From Dehalococcoidales bacterium (GTDB lineage: Bacteria > Chloroflexota > Dehalococcoidia > Dehalococcoidales > UBA2162): a stretch of DNA of 64,000 nucleotides. A program made the translations under genes and the position numbers. The DNA lies in the NCBI GenBank assembly GCA_016932435.1, contig JAFGCW010000093.1:37745-101744 (forward strand), in the 5' to 3' direction. Below are positions 55,824-64,000 of this stretch, one piece after another. Positions within the stretch are counted from its first letter, which is position 1, and every line of letters begins with the position of its first letter. The notes under the pieces were generated by a model, which saw only the letters and a list, made by a program, of their open reading frames with translations, had not been told where the DNA came from and did not search any database.

Positions 55824-56279
55824 TCAGGACTGGATTTCATACTGCCCTTCGGGTGTAATATCGTAGAAACCTTCTGGGACAAGCGTCACCTCGAGAAAGA
55901 ATACCGGTTTGGTTACTCTCTTGAATCTCAAGGGCCCATGTACCAGACCTCCGGGGATGGAGACCGTCGACGGAGTGGTGATGGTATGGACCTCTCCTTC
56001 TTCACCCAGCACTATCTCGATCTCAGCATCGAAATCGTTGATATTCTCCGGATCACCTCCAACAAAACAAAGGATTTCACTGCCTTCGTGAGTATGCGGG
56101 TAAACATCCTCGTATGGTTCGGTCATATAGTGAAATCCGAGTGTATGATTGGCGTTCAGTTCTCCTTTGTGGGCGAAAACGGAAGGGTATCGGTAGCCGT
56201 CTGAATTCGCGCCGTCTTCCGGAGGTACCATCATTATGGGTGCGGGTAGTATATATTTGGTATATTTCTTTTCTGGCAT
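55824..56279 (-). CDS. Small cupin (MxEKKYxKY family), copy 5
   Basis: This 151-residue cupin starts MPEKKYTKYILP, very like the other copies. The metal motifs are YPHTHEGSEILCFVGG and IPGGLVHGPLRFKR. It is upstream of the two phosphotriesterase genes on the same strand, 105 bases away. The start at ATG 56279 has AAAGGA upstream, whereas the frame extends to 56339 without a site. It shares the DFDAEIEIVLGEE segment style with copies 2 and 4. Confidence 0.82.
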   Translation of the reverse strand: MPEKKYTKYILPAPIMMVPPEDGANSDGYRYPSVFAHKGELNANHTLGFHYMTEPYEDVYPHTHEGSEILCFVGGDPENINDFDAEIEIVLGEEGEVHTITTPSTVSIPGGLVHGPLRFKRVTKPVFFLEVTLVPEGFYDITPEGQYEIQS

Positions 56280-56470
56280 TGATACTGTCCTTTCTAAATT
56301 CGTGGTTTCATTGTATAGGTTTGCTGAAAATATTATCAAGGAAAGGAATTTCTAAATTTCAGTTCCTAAGCTCTAAACAATATCAAATATCATATTCTAA
56401 AACATTTGTATTTTGGATTTTATATTTTTTTAGGATTTACTGCTTAGATATTAGGATTTTTATCTGTCTC

Positions 56471-56499
56471 TTGACAGAACATAATATCCACCGTATACT
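56471..56499 (+). promoter_or_regulatory. Consensus sigma70 promoter of the trp operon
   Basis: TTGACA (56471-56476), a 17-bp spacer and TATACT (56494-56499). Transcription would begin near 56506, 10-20 bases before the T-box. The stretch from 56280 to 56470 is AT-rich and holds nothing else recognisable. Confidence 0.75.
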
Positions 56500-56522
56500 A
56501 AGCATTACTTAACAAGTGAATA

Positions 56523-56832
56523 AACCCAAAGGCATTGAACGAGACTAGTATGCCCCGGGCGAGGTTCAGAGAGCCGGGTAAGGTGCGAGCCGGTACCGGA
56601 CGCAGGGGTTGAATGGACTCGGGAGTCGCAAACCGAAAGTATTGTAACGAGTAGGCTTTGACGGAGAGGGCACCGTTAACAGAACCCAGGGTATTAGCCC
56701 GTAAAACCGGGACAGTACCTGAGAGAGATGATTGCATTTTCCATTTTATCTCTAAATTCCGGGATAGTTGCAATTAACCAGGGTGGCACCGCGAAGGATA
56801 AGCCCCTCGCCCCTGAGGCGAGGGGCTTTTTT
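56523..56832 (+). promoter_or_regulatory. Tryptophan T-box leader
   Basis: This is a T-box riboswitch that senses uncharged tRNA. Stem I shows the distal AGAGAGCCGG and GGTGCGAGCCGG elements, and the specifier bulge reads GAATGGAC, with UGG (56614-56616) as tryptophan codon. The conserved T-box core AGGGTGGCACCGCG is at 56780-56793. A 10-bp terminator stem, GCCCCTCGCC (56802-56811) with GGCGAGGGGC (56817-56826), ends in six T. When tRNA-Trp is uncharged it should pair with the T-box core to prevent the terminator. It lies 25 bases before trpE. Very confident for the class; the specifier position is inferred by pattern. Confidence 0.93.
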
Positions 56833-56857
56833 ATACCTGGAATACCGGAGGTGGGAA

Positions 56858-58309
56858 ATGTATTACCCGACACTGGAAGAAGTGAAGAAACTTAAAGGGC
56901 AGGGTAACGTGGTACCGGTCTACCGCGAAATCGTTGCCGACCTTGAAACACCCGTTTCAGCGTTCCTCAAGATAAACAGGGGAGGGTACTCCTTCCTACT
57001 GGAAAGCGTTGAAGGCGGTGAAAGGCTGGCACGGTACAGTTTTATCGGTACCGATCCCTATAAAGTGCTGCAGACCTGGAGTAAAGACGAAAAAGATCCG
57101 CTTCCGCAGATCGCCGATGAAATGAATAATTTCAGGATAGCCCCGGTGAGAGACCTGCCCAAGTTCTGCGGAGGTGCGGTGGGGTACCTGGCGTATGAAA
57201 CGGTAAACCGGTTCGAAGAACTGCCTTCACCGGAAACAGACTCGCTGGGTCTACCCGAATCCGTATTCATGATGGTCGATACTCTTCTTGTGTTCGACCA
57301 CGTAATGCATAAGATCAGGATAATGAGTCATGTTCACCTGGATGGAGATATCGATAAATCATACGCAGAAGCGGTTGAAAAGATAGATAGCCTGGTTGCC
57401 AGGCTGAATGAATCCGTTACGACCACGAAGCAAATGAACGGTTCAGCATTGTCCGCCGCTGAAAGTAAACCGACTTCGAATTTCGAGAAAGAGGAATTCA
57501 AGGCGGTGGTCGAAAAGATAAAACGATACATCACCGAGGGTGAGGTTATCCAGGTAGTACCATCCCAGCGGCTTTCACAGAAAACAACCGCGGCTCCATT
57601 CAATATCTACCGGGCACTCAGGACGATCAATCCGTCACCATATATGTTTTTCTTCGACTTCAAAGATTTTCATATCATCGGCGCTTCACCGGAAATTCTG
57701 GTCAGAGCTGAAGGAGGAATCGTTACCACTCGTCCGCTGGCAGGTACCCGGCCGAGAGGTAAAAACCTCGAGGAAGATATCGCCCTTGAAAAGGAACTCC
57801 GGGCTGATGAAAAAGAACGCGCCGAACATATAATGCTGGTCGACCTGGGACGCAACGACATCGGACGGGTAAGCGAACCAGGTACTGTTGAAGTCAGTGA
57901 ACTAATGGAAGTGGAACGGTACTCGCATGTAATGCATCTCGTTACCAACGTCCAGGGAAAACTGAAGAAAGATATGAGTGCCTTTGATGCCCTTCGCGCC
58001 TGTTTTCCCGCTGGAACTGTGTCCGGAGCGCCGAAGATCAGAGCTATGGAGATAATCGCCGAAGTGGAACCTGAAAAGAGAGGCCCTTACGCCGGAGCCG
58101 CCGGATATTTTTCGTTCAACGGCGACATGGATATGGCGATATCCATCAGGACGATGGTCGTCAAGGACGGGATCGCCTATACCCAGGCCGGCGGAGGTAT
58201 TGTATATGACAGCGAACCTGAGCGCGAGTACGAAGAAACGATGAATAAAGCAGGAGCATTGCTTAACGCCATAAACCAGGCGGAGAGAGCAGGCTTGGGA
58301 AGAGGATAA
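56858..58309 (+). CDS. trpE: Anthranilate synthase component I
   Basis: This 483-residue chorismate-using enzyme makes anthranilate with TrpG. The feedback motif LLES (residues 47-50) marks a tryptophan-inhibited enzyme. The catalytic half has IKRYITEGEVIQVVPSQR, GGIVTTRPLAGTRPRG, IMLVDLGRNDIGRV and TVSGAPKIRAMEII. The chosen ATG at 56858 has GGAGGT upstream; a longer open frame would run through the T-box terminator and is rejected. It is under T-box control and translationally close to trpG. Confidence 0.95.
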   Translation: MYYPTLEEVKKLKGQGNVVPVYREIVADLETPVSAFLKINRGGYSFLLESVEGGERLARYSFIGTDPYKVLQTWSKDEKDPLPQIADEMNNFRIAPVRDLPKFCGGAVGYLAYETVNRFEELPSPETDSLGLPESVFMMVDTLLVFDHVMHKIRIMSHVHLDGDIDKSYAEAVEKIDSLVARLNESVTTTKQMNGSALSAAESKPTSNFEKEEFKAVVEKIKRYITEGEVIQVVPSQRLSQKTTAAPFNIYRALRTINPSPYMFFFDFKDFHIIGASPEILVRAEGGIVTTRPLAGTRPRGKNLEEDIALEKELRADEKERAEHIMLVDLGRNDIGRVSEPGTVEVSELMEVERYSHVMHLVTNVQGKLKKDMSAFDALRACFPAGTVSGAPKIRAMEIIAEVEPEKRGPYAGAAGYFSFNGDMDMAISIRTMVVKDGIAYTQAGGGIVYDSEPEREYEETMNKAGALLNAINQAERAGLGRG

Positions 58310-58311
58310 AA

Positions 58312-58881
58312 ATGTTGATGTTGATAGATAATTATGATAGTTTTACCTACAATCTTTACCAGTACCTGAGCGAATTGGGAGAAGAGGTACAAGTAGTGAG
58401 GAACGATAAAACCACTATCGATGAGATAGAAAAAGCGTCACCCGAACGACTGGTGATATCACCGGGGCCATCGACACCGCTAAACGCCGGTATCTCCAAT
58501 GAAGTGATAAAGCATTTCGGTTCCCGGATACCTTTACTCGGAGTCTGTCTCGGTCACCAGTGCATCGGTTTCAGCTATGGCGGCGAGTACGGTCAGGCGA
58601 AGAAGATAATGCACGGAAAGTCATCGCTGATACACCATGAAAACAAGGGGATTTTTAAGGGATTGCCGAATCCCTTTTCGGCTATCCGGTATCACTCCCT
58701 GGTCGTGAAAAAGGAGAGTCTACCCGACTGTTTTGAGATTACCGCCCGGACGGATGACGATGAGATAATGGGACTTAAGCACAAAGAACATCCGGTCGAA
58801 GGCATCCAGTTCCACCCCGAGTCCTTTATGACAGAAGCCGGAAAGGATATACTTAAGAACTTCCTGGAAATGAGGAATTAA
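58312..58881 (+). CDS. trpG: Anthranilate synthase component II (glutaminase)
   Basis: This 189-residue class-I glutamine amidotransferase supplies ammonia to TrpE. It starts LMLIDNYDSFTYNLYQYL, has the nucleophile Cys in LLGVCLGHQCIGF (about 83) and the His-Glu pair in IQFHPESFMT. It starts two bases after the trpE stop with GAGGAT just before. PabA in folate synthesis has the same fold, and this protein could serve both. Confidence 0.93.
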   Translation: MLMLIDNYDSFTYNLYQYLSELGEEVQVVRNDKTTIDEIEKASPERLVISPGPSTPLNAGISNEVIKHFGSRIPLLGVCLGHQCIGFSYGGEYGQAKKIMHGKSSLIHHENKGIFKGLPNPFSAIRYHSLVVKKESLPDCFEITARTDDDEIMGLKHKEHPVEGIQFHPESFMTEAGKDILKNFLEMRN

Positions 58882-58963
58882 TATGAAACACTGTTATTCC
58901 GAGAAGTTCGGCACAGGAGGACAACGAATGGTTAGGAGTGGGCGAAAATCAGCCATTCCGCTC

Positions 58964-58984
58964 ACCCTGAGCCTGTCGAAGGGT
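58964..58984. repeat. Dispersed palindrome, CCCTGAGCCTGTCGAAGGG type
   Basis: ACCCT-GAGCCTGTCGA-AGGGT is a hairpin in the 211-bp gap between trpG and trpD. This sequence type is common between genes in many environmental genomes; I recall it from general knowledge. Its presence inside an operon suggests a recent insertion. Confidence 0.6.
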
Positions 58985-59026
58985 AAAGACCGCAGAAAGT
59001 AACTACCCCGTACCCTTGAAGCTTGT

Positions 59027-59043
59027 CCCGTACTTGATACGGG
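59027..59043. repeat. Short palindrome CCCGTA-cttga-TACGGG
   Basis: A 6-bp perfect stem with a 5-base loop, 43 bases past the previous repeat in the same trpG-trpD gap. It looks like a second dispersed element. No ORF or regulatory site is seen beside it. Confidence 0.5.
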
Positions 59044-59092
59044 AAACGGTATCCAGAAAAAGAGAAAAAGTTTAACGGTAACGAGGTGAAAA

Positions 59093-60106
59093 ATGATTAA
59101 AGAAGCTATCTCGATGCTTATAGACGGCAAGTCTATGAATACCGAAGAAGCGGCGCAGGTGATGGAGGAGATAATGACCGGCGAGGTGACCCCAGCTCAG
59201 TTCGGCGCTTTCGTCACCGCCCTGCGACTGAAAGGCGAGACGGTAGAAGAAATCACCGGACTCGCCCGTACTATGAGAAATCACTCCCTAAAAGTGGACA
59301 TTGCCGATCCAGTAACGGATGTGGTCGGTACTGGCGGCGATGGGCAGAACACCTTCAATATTTCAACAGCGGCTGCTTTCGTGGTTGCCGGTGCCGGTCA
59401 AACAGTTGCCAAACATGGAAACCGCGCCGCCAGTAGCCAGTGCGGTGCAGCCGACGTTCTTGAAGCCCTCGGCGTTAAAATCGATCTTACTCCTGGACAG
59501 GTCAAGCAGTGCCTGGAGGAAGTGGGGATAGGTTTCATGTTCGCCGCCGCTTTCCATCCGGCGATGAAATACGCCGGACCTCCACGACGCGAGATAGGCA
59601 TTCGCACCGTATTCAATATCCTGGGACCCCTGACAAATCCGGCTAACGCCGGGACATATCTGCTTGGTGTAGCTGACGGTTCGCTGGTCGAAAGGATGGC
59701 GAAGGTACTGCAGAGTCTCGGCTGCAGACACGCCCTGGTAGTACACGGTGAGGATGGCCTTGACGAGATCACACTCACTACCAATACGCGTGTCTGTGAA
59801 CTGATAGGCAGTGAAATCAAAAACTATGAAATCAGTCCGGAGGGCTTGGGATTCTCCAAAACAGGGATGGAGAGCCTGAAAGGCGGCACGGCTGAAGAAA
59901 ACGCTGCCCTCTTGCGGGATATTCTAAGCGGCAAACAGGGACCCCAGCGTGACGTCGTTCTGATGAATGCCGCCGCCGCTCTGGTTGCCGGTAACAAAGT
60001 AAATACTCTGAAACGGGGAGTTGAAATCGCCGGTGAATCGATAGACAGTGGCAAGGCTTCGGCGAAGCTGGAAAGTTTGATAAAACTGACATCGAGTTTT
60101 GACTAG
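59093..60106 (+). CDS. trpD: Anthranilate phosphoribosyltransferase
   Basis: This 337-residue enzyme joins anthranilate to PRPP. Family motifs are DVVGTGGDGQNTFNIST near residue 78, the KHGNRAASSQCGAADVL PRPP-site region (about 104), and GPPRREIGIRTVFNILGPLTNPA. The ATG has GAGGTG upstream. It follows trpG after 211 bases holding two palindromes, an unusually large gap in this otherwise compact operon. Confidence 0.95.
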   Translation: MIKEAISMLIDGKSMNTEEAAQVMEEIMTGEVTPAQFGAFVTALRLKGETVEEITGLARTMRNHSLKVDIADPVTDVVGTGGDGQNTFNISTAAAFVVAGAGQTVAKHGNRAASSQCGAADVLEALGVKIDLTPGQVKQCLEEVGIGFMFAAAFHPAMKYAGPPRREIGIRTVFNILGPLTNPANAGTYLLGVADGSLVERMAKVLQSLGCRHALVVHGEDGLDEITLTTNTRVCELIGSEIKNYEISPEGLGFSKTGMESLKGGTAEENAALLRDILSGKQGPQRDVVLMNAAAALVAGNKVNTLKRGVEIAGESIDSGKASAKLESLIKLTSSFD

Positions 60107-60118
60107 AGAGAGTTTAGC

Positions 60119-60892
60119 ATGATACTGGATGATATAGTAGCCGATAAAATACCGGAAGTAGAACGACGCAAACGTGAACTGCCCCTCGAAGAACTAAAGA
60201 AACAGATACAGGAGCAGTCAGCACCTCTGGATTTCACTTCGGCTCTTAAAGGTGATCGGATAAAACTGATCGCCGAGGTAAAAAAAGCATCGCCGTCCAA
60301 AGGAATTATCCGCGATGATTTCGATCCGGTTGATATAGCCCGGACATATGCCGATAACGGCGCTGCCGCTATATCGGTACTGACCGATGAAAAGTATTTT
60401 ATGGGGAGTCTGGAGTACCTGAGGAAAATCAGGAAAGCCCTGGATAAACCAATACCCCTGCTCAGAAAGGATTTCATACTGGACGAGTATCAGGTATACG
60501 AAGCCAGGTCTGCCGGAGCGGATGCAATCCTGCTTATCGTCGCCATTCTTGAGCCTGAAAAACTGACCGAATTGCTGGAGTTAAGCCACCGACTCGGCTT
60601 GAAATGCCTGGTTGAAACACATAATGAATATGAATGCGAAATCGCCGTAAACAACGGGGCAGGGATAATCGGTATTAACAACCGCGACCTGAGAACATTT
60701 ACCGTCGATATTGAAACAACAGGCAGGCTAAGACAACTAATCACGGCTGACAGGATCGTGGTCAGCGAAAGTGGTATCAGGAATCGGAATGATATTGAAA
60801 GACTTAAAAGCTGGAATGTAGATGCGGTGCTTATCGGAGAATCATTGATGGCATCCGCCGATATAGCCGCCGCGATGAGGGAGTTCTTATGA
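60119..60892 (+). CDS. trpC: Indole-3-glycerol phosphate synthase
   Basis: This 257-residue TIM barrel closes the indole ring. Motifs are LIAEVKKASPSKGIIR (with the catalytic Lys in the first strand), LRKDFILDEYQVYEARSAGAD, IGINNRDLRTF and VVSESGIRNR. It starts 12 bases after trpD and overlaps trpF by 4 bases. Length is normal for a monofunctional enzyme. Confidence 0.95.
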   Translation: MILDDIVADKIPEVERRKRELPLEELKKQIQEQSAPLDFTSALKGDRIKLIAEVKKASPSKGIIRDDFDPVDIARTYADNGAAAISVLTDEKYFMGSLEYLRKIRKALDKPIPLLRKDFILDEYQVYEARSAGADAILLIVAILEPEKLTELLELSHRLGLKCLVETHNEYECEIAVNNGAGIIGINNRDLRTFTVDIETTGRLRQLITADRIVVSESGIRNRNDIERLKSWNVDAVLIGESLMASADIAAAMREFL

Positions 60893-61551
60893 AAATAACC
60901 AAGGTAAAAATCTGCGGTTTAAGCAAAGAAGAACACATACTTGCCGCTGCTGAAGCGGGGGCGGATTTTGCCGGAATGATCTTCGCGCCGGGTAAACGGC
61001 AGGTCACTCCGGAACAGGCAGCATCAATGGTAAAAGCCGTTCGGAATCTGGATCGAGTACCGGCGATCGTAGGAGTTTTTGTAAACCTGCCTGCCACAGA
61101 GGTAAATCGTATCGCAACTGAGTGCGACCTGGACCTGGTGCAACTCAGCGGCGATGAGGACTGGCATTACTGCCTAGAGATAGACAAACCGGTAATAAAA
61201 GTAATTCATGTTGCAGATTCTGACACTGTTGACAGCATAGTCGCAAAAATCGAGGAGGGATTTAACATACTGCAGGGCAGGGATGTAATGTACCTGCTGG
61301 ATACAAAAAGTGATGACGCCTACGGCGGCACCGGTCAGTCATTCAGTCGTCACGTAGCGGCAGGAGTAGCTAGAAGGATTCCGGTATTTATCGCCGGTGG
61401 ACTCGATCCGGAGAATATAGCCGAAGTCGTTGAGGAAGTACATCCCTGGGGAGTGGATGTCTCATCAGGTGTTGAGACAGATGGTCACAAAGACACGGAA
61501 AAGATCAAGAACTTTATCGGCGAAGTGAAAGCTGTAGCGGGAGGTGGCTAA
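60889..61551 (+). CDS. trpF: Phosphoribosylanthranilate isomerase
   Basis: This 220-residue barrel isomerises phosphoribosylanthranilate. It starts MKITKVKICGLSKEEHI, with the catalytic Cys in KICG, and has FAGMIFAPGKRQVTPEQA, VQLSGDED and the C-terminal GVDVSSGVETDG. It overlaps trpC by 4 bases and its stop directly precedes the TTG of trpB. Confidence 0.94.
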   Translation: MKITKVKICGLSKEEHILAAAEAGADFAGMIFAPGKRQVTPEQAASMVKAVRNLDRVPAIVGVFVNLPATEVNRIATECDLDLVQLSGDEDWHYCLEIDKPVIKVIHVADSDTVDSIVAKIEEGFNILQGRDVMYLLDTKSDDAYGGTGQSFSRHVAAGVARRIPVFIAGGLDPENIAEVVEEVHPWGVDVSSGVETDGHKDTEKIKNFIGEVKAVAGGG

Positions 61552-62736
61552 TTGACACAGGATAGAAAAGGATATTTCGGAGATTACGGCGGCCAGTTCG
61601 TCCCGGAAACACTCATGCCGGTATTGGATGAACTGGCAGTAGCCTATAAAGCTCTAAAGGCAGATAAAAGTTTCTGGGCCGAGTTCGATGCCATGTCTCG
61701 TGACTACTCGGGAAGACCGACTCCGCTTTACCTGGCAGAAAAACTGACAGAACACTGCGGTGGTGCCCGAATATATCTGAAACGTGAAGACCTTACCCAC
61801 ACCGGAGCTCATAAGATAAACAACGCGCTTGGTCAGGGGCTGCTCGCTAAGAAAATGGGCAAACACCGGATAATAGCTGAGACTGGAGCCGGACAGCACG
61901 GAGTAGCTACCGCGGCCGTATGTGCCAAGCTTGGACTCGAATGTATAGTGTATATGGGAGAAGAGGACATAAGAAGACAGGCACTCAACGTTTTCCGCAT
62001 GAAGCTGATGGGAACAGAGGTCAGACCGGTGTCCAGCGGCAGCCGGACGCTGAAAGACGCCATTAACGAGGCGATTCGCGACTGGGTAACGAACGCCAGA
62101 GATACCTATTACCTGCTTGGTTCGGTAGTAGGTCCTTATCCGTACCCGGAAATGGTCAGGGATTTTCAATCGGTTATTGGTACGGAAACAAGGCAGCAGA
62201 TCCTCGAAAAAGAAGGCCGATTACCTGATGGTATAGTAGCCTGCGTCGGAGGTGGTAGCAACGCCATCGGTATATTCTACCCGTTCATCGGAGATAAGGA
62301 AGTAAGGTTGATAGGAGTTGAGGCAGCAGGAAGGGGAATAAAGAGCGGCGAACACGCTGCTACGCTGGCAGCAGGCACGGTAGGAGTTCTGCACGGCTCG
62401 AAGTCGTATATTCTCCAGGATGAAAATGGTCAGATTAAGGAGACTCACAGCGTTTCTGCCGGCCTGGACTATCCCGGAGTAGGGCCCGAACACAGCTATC
62501 TAAAAGATAGCGGGCGTGCTGAATACGTTGCGGTAAACGATACCGACGCTCTCGAAGGTTTCCAGTTGCTGTGCCGCACCGAAGGTATTACTCCTGCGCT
62601 TGAATCTTCACATGCCATTTATCACGCCATACAATTAGCGCGAACACTTGACAGGGATAGGATTATTGTCGTCAATCTATCGGGGCGCGGTGATAAAGAT
62701 ATGGACATTGTCGAAGAAGCACTGGGGGTGAAGTAA
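61552..62736 (+). CDS. trpB: Tryptophan synthase beta subunit
   Basis: This 394-residue PLP enzyme joins indole to serine. It has [18 protein letters not shown], the PLP lysine in [14 protein letters not shown] (near residue 85), the [10 protein letters not shown] loop, and the phosphate-binding [10 protein letters not shown]. It starts at TTG right after the trpF stop, with GGGAGGT 4 bases upstream. This is the standard TrpB1 form that pairs with TrpA. Confidence 0.96.
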   Translation: MTQDRKGYFGDYGGQFVPETLMPVLDELAVAYKALKADKSFWAEFDAMSRDYSGRPTPLYLAEKLTEHCGGARIYLKREDLTHTGAHKINNALGQGLLAKKMGKHRIIAETGAGQHGVATAAVCAKLGLECIVYMGEEDIRRQALNVFRMKLMGTEVRPVSSGSRTLKDAINEAIRDWVTNARDTYYLLGSVVGPYPYPEMVRDFQSVIGTETRQQILEKEGRLPDGIVACVGGGSNAIGIFYPFIGDKEVRLIGVEAAGRGIKSGEHAATLAAGTVGVLHGSKSYILQDENGQIKETHSVSAGLDYPGVGPEHSYLKDSGRAEYVAVNDTDALEGFQLLCRTEGITPALESSHAIYHAIQLARTLDRDRIIVVNLSGRGDKDMDIVEEALGVK

Positions 62737-63521
62737 TGAGTAGAATCGAAAAAGTCTTCACCAAACAGGGACACACTGCACTTATCGCGTATATCACAGT
62801 GGGCTACCCTAACACCGATGCTACTTTACAGGCCGTGCCGGTTATCGCGAAGAATGGCTGCGATATCATTGAGCTGGGGATACCTTTTTCAGATCCGCTT
62901 GCCGATGGGGTTACGATACAGAACGCCAGTTATCATGCGTTGAGGAATGGTGTTACCCCTGAAATCTGCCTGGAACTGGCCGGTGACTTAAGTAAGAAAG
63001 TAGATACTCCGTTGGTATTTATGTCCTATTATAATCCTATCTACCACTATGGTATTGAAAAATTCTGTAAAGCCTGTTCGGTTTCAGGTATAGACGGCCT
63101 TATAATTCCCGACCTGCCACCGGAAGAAGGCGTTGAGATCGAAGAGAGTGCTTTAAACAATGGTATCGATCTAATTTATCTTCTCGCTCCAACGAGTAAT
63201 AATGAGCGTATAAAACTTGGGGTTGAACATTCACGTGGATTCGTTTACCTGGTCTCCGTTACCGGGGTTACAGGCGCACGTAGTTTTCTCCCTTCTGATC
63301 TAAAGGATTTTATAACCGGCGTCAGGAGAGTGACCGATAAACCTCTCTGTGTCGGTTTTGGTATATCCACGCCGGAACAGGCGGCACAGGTAGGCAGGTT
63401 AGCCGATGGAGTAATAGTTGGTAGCCGAATAGTTCAATTATTGGAGTCTGATGACTCATTTTTCAGGATTGGCACTTTTATCTCAGAATTACGGCAAGCG
63501 CTGGATTCAAAAAATGCTTAA
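62736..63521 (+). CDS. trpA: Tryptophan synthase alpha subunit
   Basis: This 261-residue barrel cleaves indole glycerol phosphate and passes indole to TrpB. The catalytic Glu lies in [20 protein letters not shown] (about residue 47), the second acid in [10 protein letters not shown], and the phosphate site in [16 protein letters not shown]. The start overlaps the trpB stop by one base. It is the last gene of the operon, before the terminator at 63543. Confidence 0.95.
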   Translation: MSRIEKVFTKQGHTALIAYITVGYPNTDATLQAVPVIAKNGCDIIELGIPFSDPLADGVTIQNASYHALRNGVTPEICLELAGDLSKKVDTPLVFMSYYNPIYHYGIEKFCKACSVSGIDGLIIPDLPPEEGVEIEESALNNGIDLIYLLAPTSNNERIKLGVEHSRGFVYLVSVTGVTGARSFLPSDLKDFITGVRRVTDKPLCVGFGISTPEQAAQVGRLADGVIVGSRIVQLLESDDSFFRIGTFISELRQALDSKNA

Positions 63522-63542
63522 ATCCATATCCATATAATGCAT

Positions 63543-63580
63543 GAAGGCCATCTTTTGCTAAAGACGGCCTTCTTTTTTTT
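63543..63580 (+). terminator. Intrinsic terminator of the trp operon
   Basis: GAAGGCC (63543-63549) pairs with GGCCTTC (63566-63572), with an inner TCTTT/AAAGA stem and a TGCT loop, followed by eight T (63573-63580). It lies 22 bases past the trpA stop. A clear strong terminator. Confidence 0.88.
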
Positions 63581-63597
63581 ATTTTAGTAATTAAGCT

Positions 63598-63738
63598 TTA
63601 GCCTTTTCCAATCCTGAACATTTTGGTCCCGCAGGTCGGGCATACACCCTGAGTTGCAGGTTTACCGTTCTTCATTGTAATTGCTTTCGCGTCCTTAATC
63701 TCTTTCTTTGCCCTGCACTTCACACAATATCCTTCCAT
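63598..63738 (-). CDS. DUF5679 small zinc-ribbon protein
   Basis: This 46-residue protein starts MEGYCVKCRAKKEI and continues to GVCPTCGTKMFRIGKG. The two CxxC pairs (C5/C8 and C33/C36) should bind one zinc. It matches my memory of the DUF5679 family seen in Chloroflexota and Actinobacteria. ATG has GGGAGGT 6 bases upstream, which strongly supports it. It is tail to tail with the trp terminator. Function unknown. Confidence 0.85.
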   Translation of the reverse strand: MEGYCVKCRAKKEIKDAKAITMKNGKPATQGVCPTCGTKMFRIGKG

Positions 63739-63890
63739 TACTCAACCTCCCTTTTTTGGTTTGATTATAATTAGAAAGAATATAACTATAAACACACACT
63801 TTGTCAAGCACTGAATCGATATTTCTTAAGAAAAGAAAAAGATTGCCGCTCATCATACCTGTAAATCAACTACTTAATCGTATGTAATTA

Positions 63891-63920
63891 TTGACATTAT
63901 GCAGTAAGTATGCATAAAAT
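63891..63920 (+). promoter_or_regulatory. Probable promoter of the tubulin-like gene
   Basis: TTGACA (63891-63896), an 18-bp spacer and TAAAAT (63915-63920), about 27 bases before the ATG at 63948. Good fit for a housekeeping sigma. Confidence 0.6.
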
Positions 63921-63947
63921 TGCGAAAAGTTTGTGCTGAGGTGGGAT

Positions 63948-64000
63948 ATGAAAATAGTGGTAATTGGTCTGGGACAGTGCGGTGGAAGAATAGCTGATGA
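63948..64000 (+). CDS. Tubulin/FtsZ-like protein, N-terminal fragment (cut by window end)
   Basis: Only about 17 codons are present. They begin MKIVVIGLGQCGGRIADE, with the GxGQxGGxI pattern that opens FtsZ, CetZ and tubulin-like GTPases. The ATG has GAGGTGGG upstream and a promoter at 63891-63920. The rest is outside the window, so the subfamily cannot be named. Confidence 0.6.
   Translation, partial: MKIVVIGLGQCGGRIAD

Noticed and set aside
56768..56857. A longer trpE frame beginning before 56858
   Set aside because: It would translate the T-box core and terminator hairpin; the ATG at 56858 has a good ribosome site.
1..64000. CRISPR arrays, tRNA or rRNA genes, insertion sequences and phage genes
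   Set aside because: None was seen on a read through the gaps; no direct-repeat arrays, cloverleaf patterns or transposase motifs stood out.

Overview
This 64 kb window looks like the chromosome of an anaerobic bacterium of the Chloroflexota, most likely a Dehalococcoidia-type lineage. That is inference from gene content. The clues are a bacterial NrpR-type nitrogen repressor, a split archaeal-style glutamate synthase, a GSI-alpha glutamine synthetase, a tryptophan T-box, three tungsten-type aldehyde:ferredoxin oxidoreductases (AORs), a MoaD-like protein, a LarA-like enzyme and a tiny DUF5679 zinc ribbon. Many starts have a strong GGAGG ribosome site. I saw no rRNA, tRNA, CRISPR array, transposase or phage gene.

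Region 1 (1-3475) holds a Rad50/SbcC ATPase and a divergent flavin reductase. Region 2 (3476-23939, all on the minus strand) is a 20 kb nitrogen-assimilation block. In transcription order it has an FAD/Fe-S oxidoreductase, a degenerate glutamate-synthase-like ferredoxin protein, the glutamate synthase FMN subunit, a fused glutaminase/GXGXG subunit, a small unknown protein, hisH, hisF, an OmpR-type regulator with a degenerate receiver (GlnR-like), amt, glnK, glnA, nadE, carA, carB and nrpR. Nearly every enzyme makes or spends glutamine. Paired 11-bp direct repeats (TAACA half-sites) lie upstream of both amt and glnA, and a 16-bp palindrome lies at the predicted start of the whole block.

Region 3 (24027-31667) is a mix: nitroreductase, iron-sulfur flavoprotein-like reductase, LOG-family hydrolase, acetyltransferase, beta-CASP metallo-beta-lactamase, DUF456 membrane protein, UroD-like protein and a ThDP-dependent enzyme. 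Region 4 (31930-38776) is a likely operon of a C_GCAxxG_C_C protein, a DUF169 protein, an AOR, a MoaD-like protein and a second, carA-less carB.

Region 5 (39154-56279) is an accessory, probably catabolic, region. It has an orphan family-5 solute-binding lipoprotein behind a roughly 420-nt leader, five small cupins sharing a sequence signature, two more AORs flanking a LarA-like protein, a NIF3 protein, a GH13 glycosidase and two tandem phosphotriesterase-like hydrolases. Region 6 (56471-63580) is a complete trpEGDCFBA operon with a consensus promoter, a tryptophan T-box and a terminator. The right edge has a 46-residue zinc ribbon and the first codons of a tubulin/FtsZ-like gene. Short dispersed palindromes occupy several intergenic gaps, including one between trpG and trpD.
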